Assembly (NCBI GenBank): GCA_025450095.1
Contig: JANWID010000229.1
Coordinates: forward strand, 1 to 6,274
DNA from: Bacteroidia bacterium
GTDB lineage: Bacteria > Bacteroidota > Bacteroidia > AKYH767-A > OLB10
Reading direction: 5' to 3'
Length of the DNA stretch: 6,274 nt
Position 1 is the stretch's first letter. Each line of letters begins with the position of its first letter. The notes below the pieces were generated by a model, which was given only the letters and a program-made list of their open reading frames with translations, did no database searches and was not told the DNA's origin. Below, one piece after another: positions 1 to 4,705 of this stretch. Both the position numbers and the translations under genes were made by a program.

Positions 1-621
1 CCATTGGTAACCACGATCGAATGAGAATTCTTCTTCATAAACCCAGTCTGTCGCACCATTAATGATCTCATTTTTTTTCCCATCGGTGGTAATGGGACGT
101 TCATTCCCCGATGCCAGATCTTTTACGTACAGGTTATTATCACGTACAAAAGCTACTTGTTTTCCATTGGGGGAAAAAGTTGCATACATCTGTTTCCCAT
201 TCATTGAAACCGGTGTAACCGATTTTGACTTGATGTTGTAAATGTAATGTGTCGATCGGGTGGAGTGTCTGTAAATCGATTCAGTCTCTGTTGCAATCAG
301 GATCATGGATTCATCATCGCTCATCTGGTAATCAGAAATGTCAGCAGGTTTGTCAGTTTTATTAAGAACATCCGAACGAAAAAGTGTATCAACGGTTTTG
401 CCGGATTTAAAATCGTTCTTTACTATACATTGTCCCCCCGGATAATCGGAGAGCTCTGTAAAGTGTAATCCGTCATTCATGGATCGCACTTCCGGCAAAC
501 CGGTTGCAAAAAACTGGCGGTTACCCCAGATATCTTCAAGTTTTAAAAGTTCTTGTGCACTGACAGAAAAAACGGTTCCAGTTAGCAGAAGGATAAAGAT
601 TGAGGCGGTTGATGTTCTCAT
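1..621 (-). CDS. Dipeptidyl peptidase IV, N-terminal part (S9 family; 3' end beyond window)
   Basis: I read this by translating the reverse complement: it opens at an ATG (621-619) and runs without a stop for 207 codons to the window edge. Residues 1-22 form a signal peptide (a short N-terminus with one Arg, a hydrophobic IFILLL core, and SVSA before Gln23), so the enzyme should be exported. What follows is the start of a DPP IV-type beta-propeller, with an SDDESMILIATETES blade, a FSPNGKQVAFVRDNNLYV blade, and NGATDWVYEEEF at 188-199. In known DPP IV enzymes two Glu of DWVYEEE bind the substrate's free amino terminus; here they would be Glu197 and Glu198. Family members release X-Pro or X-Ala dipeptides from peptide N-termini. 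The catalytic Ser-Asp-His domain lies outside the window and cannot be checked. The leader before the ATG is A-rich and has no Shine-Dalgarno sequence, as is usual in Bacteroidota. A related S9B peptidase of slightly different specificity is possible. Confidence 0.9.
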   Translation of the reverse strand, partial: MRTSTASIFILLLTGTVFSVSAQELLKLEDIWGNRQFFATGLPEVRSMNDGLHFTELSDYPGGQCIVKNDFKSGKTVDTLFRSDVLNKTDKPADISDYQMSDDESMILIATETESIYRHSTRSTHYIYNIKSKSVTPVSMNGKQMYATFSPNGKQVAFVRDNNLYVKDLASGNERPITTDGKKNEIINGATDWVYEEEFSFDRGYQW

Positions 622-628
622 AAATTTG
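600..628 (+). promoter_or_regulatory. Candidate Bacteroidota-type promoter for the esterase gene
   Basis: TAAATTTG at 621-628 matches the Bacteroidota -7 consensus TAnnTTTG exactly, and a TTG at 600-602 lies 18 nt upstream, in the range expected for a -33 element. Transcription would start near 635 and leave a leader of about 50 nt that contains the inverted repeat. The boxes overlap the first codons of the divergent peptidase gene. Short AT-rich matches occur by chance, so this is a candidate only. Confidence 0.4.
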
Positions 629-644
629 TTTTGTTTTGAGGAGC

Positions 645-676
645 GTAAAAGTACTAATCTGACATTATACTTTTAC
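645..676. repeat. Perfect 9-bp inverted repeat in the divergent intergenic region
   Basis: GTAAAAGTA at 645-653 and its exact reverse complement TACTTTTAC at 668-676 are separated by 14 nt. The repeat lies in the 64 bp between the divergent peptidase and esterase start codons. Each arm reads outward as TACTTTTA, a one-mismatch version of the Bacteroidota -7 box TAnnTTTG, so the arms could be paired divergent -7 elements. The repeat could also be an operator for a dimeric regulator, or a weak AU-rich hairpin in the esterase leader. The repeat is seen directly; any role is inference. Confidence 0.5.
646..653 (-). promoter_or_regulatory. Possible -7 element for the peptidase gene
   Basis: Read on the minus strand this is TACTTTTA, which differs from TAnnTTTG only at the last base. 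It lies 24 nt upstream of the peptidase ATG. I see no TTG or TTTG at the -33 distance on that strand, so support is weak. Confidence 0.25.
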
Positions 677-685
677 ATTCGCCGC

Positions 686-1330
686 ATGATGGAACCTGTA
701 ATAAAACATGTGAAAGTTAGCCGTACAGCACGGTATTTAATGCTGGGAAATAATTCATTACAACCCCAAACTGTAATTATTGCGCTACATGGTTATGGGA
801 TGCAAGTAAATTCATTTGCAAGGCATTTCGAACCACTGGTGAAGCCAGGCGTTTGGGTGATAGTCCCGGAAGGCCTCTCGCGTTTTTATAAGTCAGGTTT
901 CAGTGGTGATGTAGTGGCATCCTGGATGACGCGTGAAGACCGTTTAACGGAAATAGATGATTATGTCAGTTACCTGGATCAGATTCATACCGGGCTTTTC
1001 GCAGGTTTGCCCGTTCGAACAGTTTTACTTGGATTTTCGCAGGGCGCCTCAACTGCTTCACGGTGGTGGTGTATGGGAAAAGCGCCGATTGATGATATGA
1101 TTCTCTGGTGTGGTGAATTTGCAACTGATTCCGATCCATGCCGTGAATTAAAGCCACCTATCAGAAATATTTTCGCTTTGCGCGATGAATTTATAACACC
1201 GGAGCGCTCCAGGATGCAGTCAGAGCGTTTACGAATGAATGGATTTACTGTGATAGATTATGAGTTCAATGGAAATCACAGTATCGATCCGGCAACATTG
1301 GTGCAGGTTTTCAGGGAAATGGGTATATAA
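686..1330 (+). CDS. Cytosolic alpha/beta-hydrolase, phospholipase/carboxylesterase-like serine esterase
   Basis: I place the start at ATG 686 (or the adjacent ATG 689), giving 214 residues, a normal length for the Abhydrolase_2 family. The frame is open upstream to 479, but that extension lies antisense to the peptidase coding sequence and looks unlike protein. The hydrolase core is complete: an oxyanion-loop HGYG at 35-38, the nucleophile elbow GFSQG with Ser118, a likely acid Asp167 in FALRDEF, and His198 in NGNHSI. WMTREDR at 80-86 precedes a helix, as in predicted esterases of this type. There is no signal peptide or membrane segment, so it should act in the cytoplasm on short-chain esters or lysophospholipid-like substrates; the true substrate cannot be read from sequence. 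It is divergent from the peptidase gene, and 34 nt separate it from the next gene with no evident terminator, so read-through into the DUF4412-like pair is possible. Confidence 0.88.
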   Translation: MMEPVIKHVKVSRTARYLMLGNNSLQPQTVIIALHGYGMQVNSFARHFEPLVKPGVWVIVPEGLSRFYKSGFSGDVVASWMTREDRLTEIDDYVSYLDQIHTGLFAGLPVRTVLLGFSQGASTASRWWCMGKAPIDDMILWCGEFATDSDPCRELKPPIRNIFALRDEFITPERSRMQSERLRMNGFTVIDYEFNGNHSIDPATLVQVFREMGI

Positions 1331-1338
1331 TATTTTCT

Positions 1339-1346
1339 TAAATTTG
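1339..1346 (+). promoter_or_regulatory. Candidate -7 element upstream of the DUF4412-like gene pair
   Basis: TAAATTTG matches TAnnTTTG exactly, with the same eight bases as the candidate before the esterase. It lies in the 34-nt gap between esterase and first paralogue, which would put transcription start near 1353 and leave a leader of about a dozen nt. No convincing TTTG is found at the -33 distance. It could give the pair its own promoter, or be a chance AT-rich match. Confidence 0.35.
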
Positions 1347-1364
1347 AACTTTCCATAAAGTTAT

Positions 1365-2075
1365 ATGAACAAAAATCAAATTCGCCCCCGGAATACAACA
1401 GGAATCTTATCAGGAATTGTCTTTTTCCTTTGCTGGATGTTCTTAGCCCCTGTTCATACAGGTTGCAACAGTAGCGAGTTTAATTCCATAAAAGAGGGTA
1501 TGGTGGTGTATGATGTTTCATTTGAAACCAATGAAATGAGTCCGATGATAAAGGCGATGCTGCCTTCGGAAGTCACAACGTATTTCAGCGATAATAAAAC
1601 ATGTACTGTTATTTCGATGGGAATGAATATGATGGAAACCCGCTTGATTTCGGATGCCATGAATTACACCTATACAACACTGGTATCAGCCATGGGAAGA
1701 AAAGTGGCTATGGTAATGGATAAAAAACAGGTGGAATCAAATTATCTGGATCGCGTGGCGCTCCAGGTACGGCATACTTCCGATAAGAAAGAAATTGCCG
1801 GCATCAGTTGTAGCCAGGCACTTATTACCGATAGCACCAATCATACATACCCGGTGTATTATACGGAAGAAATATTAGTTAAAGATCCAAACTGGAGTTC
1901 CCCGTTCCATGATATTGAAGGAATGCTGATGGAATATAGTATTAACCTCAATGGTATTGTGATGAACCTGAAAGCAAAAAAAATTGTGAATAATGTTAAT
2001 GACAAATCCCTGTTTGAAATTCCCAAAGGTTATGAAATCATAAAGGATCCATCTGAATTTAAATTCACAATGTAA
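1365..2075 (+). CDS. Exported DUF4412-like protein, possible lipoprotein (upstream tandem paralogue)
   Basis: This 236-residue protein starts with a long signal-like segment: Lys and Arg residues at 3-9, a hydrophobic core at about 14-30, then HTGC with Cys34. That resembles a lipobox, but His at -3 is unusual, so lipidation is only probable. The body follows the Bacteroidota DUF4412 pattern: EGMVVYDVSF near 44-53, MLPSEVTTYFSDN near 65-77, KKEIAGISC ending at Cys149, PVYYTEEI at 163-170, GMLMEYSINLNG at 186-197, and FEIPKGYEI at 217-225. The molecular function of the family is unknown to me. The same landmarks occur in the same order in the next gene, so the two are diverged tandem duplicates. 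Methionine is unusually frequent (for example Met85, 87, 89 and 90). The next start codon follows after 11 nt, which implies co-transcription. The short charged C-terminus ends EFKFTM. Confidence 0.8.
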   Translation: MNKNQIRPRNTTGILSGIVFFLCWMFLAPVHTGCNSSEFNSIKEGMVVYDVSFETNEMSPMIKAMLPSEVTTYFSDNKTCTVISMGMNMMETRLISDAMNYTYTTLVSAMGRKVAMVMDKKQVESNYLDRVALQVRHTSDKKEIAGISCSQALITDSTNHTYPVYYTEEILVKDPNWSSPFHDIEGMLMEYSINLNGIVMNLKAKKIVNNVNDKSLFEIPKGYEIIKDPSEFKFTM

Positions 2076-2086
2076 TAAAACCGGAA

Positions 2087-2761
2087 ATGAAGAAGTTAAT
2101 TTCAATAATCCTGCTTTTTGTTTTCATATTCTTAATCAATTTAAATGCAGGTGCCCAGCAGGTAATAAGTGAAGGAAAAGTAATCTACCACATCTCTTAT
2201 CCTGACATGGAAATGGATCCCCAGATGGCAGCTATGATGCCTTCCGAATCCGTGGTGTATTTCAAGGATCATTTATCGCGAACTGAAATGTCTATTGGTT
2301 CTGGAATACACTCCATAACTATTTTAAATTCCAAAACAAACGAAATCACCACCCTCATGGATATGATGGGAACAAAAACCGCAACGGTTATCTCGGAAGA
2401 TCAAAAGAATAAAGAAAAAAAATCCGGGAACGATAATTCCTTTGAGCTTTTAAATGAATCAAAGGAAATTGCAGGATACATGTGCAAAAAGGCAGTGATG
2501 AAAAATTCAGATGGATCATCGCTGGAAATTTTTTATACTGATAAAATTTTATCCCGTTCACAATTCGGAAAACAGTGGAAAAATTTTAAAGGATTTCCGA
2601 TGGAATACCAGGTTGCTGCCGAAGGATTTAATATGAAGCTGAAGGCAATAAAAGTTTCAGCCGAGAAAGTTTCCGATGATCAGTTTAAAATCCCGCCTGA
2701 ATACAAACTGATGACGCAGGAGGAATTTTCAAAAATGCTGGGGGAGGAGGAAAAAAAGTAA
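2087..2761 (+). CDS. Secreted DUF4412-like protein (downstream tandem paralogue)
   Basis: This 224-residue protein has a classic signal peptide (KK at 2-3, a hydrophobic core at 4-19, and AGA before Gln24, so signal peptidase I cleavage) and no lipobox Cys. It should therefore be a soluble periplasmic or secreted protein. Family landmarks are EGKVIYHISYPDMEMD at 29-44, MMPSESVVYFKD at 50-61, TTLMDMMGTKTATV at 88-101, SKEIAGYMCKKAV with Cys133, LEIFYTDKIL at 146-155, FPMEYQV at 170-176, and FKIPPEYKLMTQEEF at 200-214. This fits DUF4412 (GLPGLI-like proteins are a neighbouring possibility), for which I know no defined biochemical role. The tail EEEKK is highly charged. The gene lies 11 nt after its paralogue with no separate promoter seen and no Shine-Dalgarno sequence. 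Its stop is only 18 bp from the stop of the convergent OmpA-family gene. Confidence 0.85.
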   Translation: MKKLISIILLFVFIFLINLNAGAQQVISEGKVIYHISYPDMEMDPQMAAMMPSESVVYFKDHLSRTEMSIGSGIHSITILNSKTNEITTLMDMMGTKTATVISEDQKNKEKKSGNDNSFELLNESKEIAGYMCKKAVMKNSDGSSLEIFYTDKILSRSQFGKQWKNFKGFPMEYQVAAEGFNMKLKAIKVSAEKVSDDQFKIPPEYKLMTQEEFSKMLGEEEKK

Positions 2762-2768
2762 TTTTTCC
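2749..2768. terminator. Weak inverted repeat between convergent genes, possible bidirectional terminator
   Basis: GGAAAAA (2749-2755) and TTTTTCC (2762-2768) form a perfect 7-bp inverted repeat with a 6-nt loop, spanning the stop codon of the second DUF4412-like gene. Either strand would give a short AU-rich stem with only two G-C pairs and no clean following U-tract. Its position between convergent genes is suggestive, but the left arm is partly fixed by Lys codons, so this may be chance. Confidence 0.22.
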
Positions 2769-2779
2769 GGGTTAGCAAA

Positions 2780-4702
2780 CTACTTATTGATAATTACGAA
2801 TTCCGTGCGCCGGTTTTGCGCTTTTCCTTCTTCAGTATCATTCGGTACAAGTGGTTTCGTCTGACCAAATCCTTTATAAGAAATCCTTTTGGCATTTATA
2901 CCCGAACGAATCAGCCAGTCGTACACAGCGTGAGCACGATCATCACTGAGCTTCATATTGGATTCAGCCCCACCTTCCGAATCAGTATGACCATGAATGG
3001 AGACTTCAACTTTTGGATTTGATTTCAAAAATTCAGCAAAATCAGCAATGATATTTTGCGAAGCCTTGTTAAGTTCTGATGAATTGGTCTCGAACAGGAT
3101 ATTGTTTAATTTATAAGCTGTTCCCACTGCCATTTTGCGAACATCCAGGTCGGAAGTAACCACACCCTTGATCGTCGAATCTTCCTCCGAAAAATACTGA
3201 GAATTGTAGGCATGACCTTCCTTTTTAACGGTCATGATATAATCTGCGTCAAAAAGCACCACGGATGCATAATTCCCGGTCAGTGTATCATAATCCACAT
3301 CGAAAACTTCACTGGTATTCAGGTTGCGGAGCTCAATTTTTGCAGCAAGCGGAATTTCATCATTATCACCTCTGACCTGGCCTTTTACAAACAATACCTT
3401 ATCGGGCCTTTTTTCCACTGGCAGATCGAAAGAATAAATGTCATACCCACCGGCACCTGAAAGCTGGTTGCTTGCAAAATAACCTTTCTTACCATCGGTG
3501 CTGACAAAAAAACCAACTTCGTCAGCTTCCGTATTGATTGGATATCCCAGGTTGACAGGTTTACCCCAGTTATTCTTTTCATCTTTTTTTACCATGTAAA
3601 TATCAAGTCCTCCCATACCGGGTAAGCTGTCGGATGAAAAATAAAGAGTTTTGTTATCGGGATGTATGAATGGTGATTTTTCATTCCCGTTCGTATTAAA
3701 TGAGAGCCGCTCCGGAACTGTAAAAGTTCCATTGTTCTTAACTGTTTTCAAAATATCGCAGGTACCAAAGACCGAATCACGATATGAGGCAAAATATAAT
3801 GTTTTCCCATCGGAGGAGAGCGTAGGTTGTGAATCCCATTGTTTCGGATCGTTAACTGTGTTCCCGATGTTTTTTATTTCACTCCATTTTTCCTTGTAAA
3901 ATTCTGAATAATAAATATCGAAGTTACCATTGTCATTCCTGGTAAAATAGATAGTACGGTTATCCTTGCTGATGGTGGCACCACCTTCATTATTGTTGTT
4001 ATTCTGATTAAATGGCGGATACATAGGTTCACCTTTATTGAACTCACCGTTTGATTCTTTTTTTGCCACCATGAATTTTTCGACATTTCTTGGTATCAAC
4101 GAACCTCTGCTTGTTTCATCAAACCTTCGGGTAAAAAAACAAAATTCATTATCAGGTGAAAAAACAGCCAGGTATTCCGGATCCGGGGTAGAGATACCTT
4201 TCAATAAAACAGGATTGAACGGAACAGGATGGGCGATCATATCAGCCCGAAACATGTATGTCCTGGCTTGCTTGTTTTTGGTTTCATCTTCAGTTCCAAA
4301 ATCAATATAAGATTTTAGATAACCGACAGCTTCAGGATAATTTTTAGTTTCAAATAAATAAGCACCGAGCCGGAAATATGCATTTGCACTGGCATCGGGA
4401 CAAATTTCAATAAGACGCTTATAAGATTTCTTCATGTTTACGAAATCCTTTTTAGCATAGGCCAGATCACCCATCATTAACACGGGTTCTGCATAACCTG
4501 TATCTTCCTCTGCAGATTCCTCCAAAAGCTCCCATATGATTTTATAATCCTCCTTTGATTTCTTGGCAGATTTTGCCTCTTCAAACAGCTTAACAGCTTT
4601 CTTTGATCCGGCAGGGCAGAGGTTGGTACCCTGGGCTTTCACAGTTATGGTGCCTAGCGTGAATAATACGGCAGTGATGAAAGAAATGAAAAGTTTAAAC
4701 AT
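2780..4702 (-). CDS. TPR / PD40 beta-propeller / CRD / OmpA-like protein, PorE-type architecture
   Basis: This 640-residue protein has four regions after a signal peptide (1-23, VKA before Gln24). Residues about 30-136 are helical TPR-like repeats (for example AYFRLGAYLFETKNYPEAV). Residues 177-427 hold five PD40/WD40-like blades, including SSDGKTLYFAS, HPDNKTLYFSS and STDGKKGYFAS. Residues about 437-500 look like a carboxypeptidase-regulatory-like domain. Residues 530-640 are an OmpA C-terminal domain with HTD (Asp574) and NMKLSDDRA (Arg589), whose 15-residue spacing matches the Asp/Arg pair that binds diaminopimelate in OmpA, plus NRRTEF near the end. This order is that of PorE, a type IX secretion component that anchors to peptidoglycan. 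PorE is a lipoprotein, while this signal peptide lacks a lipobox, and paralogues with this layout are common, so I do not assign the symbol. It starts 3 nt after the AsmA-like stop, so the two are probably translated from one mRNA. Confidence 0.9.
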   Translation of the reverse strand: MFKLFISFITAVLFTLGTITVKAQGTNLCPAGSKKAVKLFEEAKSAKKSKEDYKIIWELLEESAEEDTGYAEPVLMMGDLAYAKKDFVNMKKSYKRLIEICPDASANAYFRLGAYLFETKNYPEAVGYLKSYIDFGTEDETKNKQARTYMFRADMIAHPVPFNPVLLKGISTPDPEYLAVFSPDNEFCFFTRRFDETSRGSLIPRNVEKFMVAKKESNGEFNKGEPMYPPFNQNNNNNEGGATISKDNRTIYFTRNDNGNFDIYYSEFYKEKWSEIKNIGNTVNDPKQWDSQPTLSSDGKTLYFASYRDSVFGTCDILKTVKNNGTFTVPERLSFNTNGNEKSPFIHPDNKTLYFSSDSLPGMGGLDIYMVKKDEKNNWGKPVNLGYPINTEADEVGFFVSTDGKKGYFASNQLSGAGGYDIYSFDLPVEKRPDKVLFVKGQVRGDNDEIPLAAKIELRNLNTSEVFDVDYDTLTGNYASVVLFDADYIMTVKKEGHAYNSQYFSEEDSTIKGVVTSDLDVRKMAVGTAYKLNNILFETNSSELNKASQNIIADFAEFLKSNPKVEVSIHGHTDSEGGAESNMKLSDDRAHAVYDWLIRSGINAKRISYKGFGQTKPLVPNDTEEGKAQNRRTEFVIINK

Positions 4703-4705
4703 GCG

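Noticed and set aside
247..468. 73-codon plus-strand open frame
   Set aside because: It lies antisense to the peptidase, whose translation is clearly recognisable as the N-terminal part of DPP IV.
479..685. In-frame 69-codon upstream extension of the esterase
   Set aside because: It overlaps, on the opposite strand, the signal peptide and early codons of the peptidase, has no hydrolase-like features, and would make the protein too long for the family. ATG 686 is a better start.
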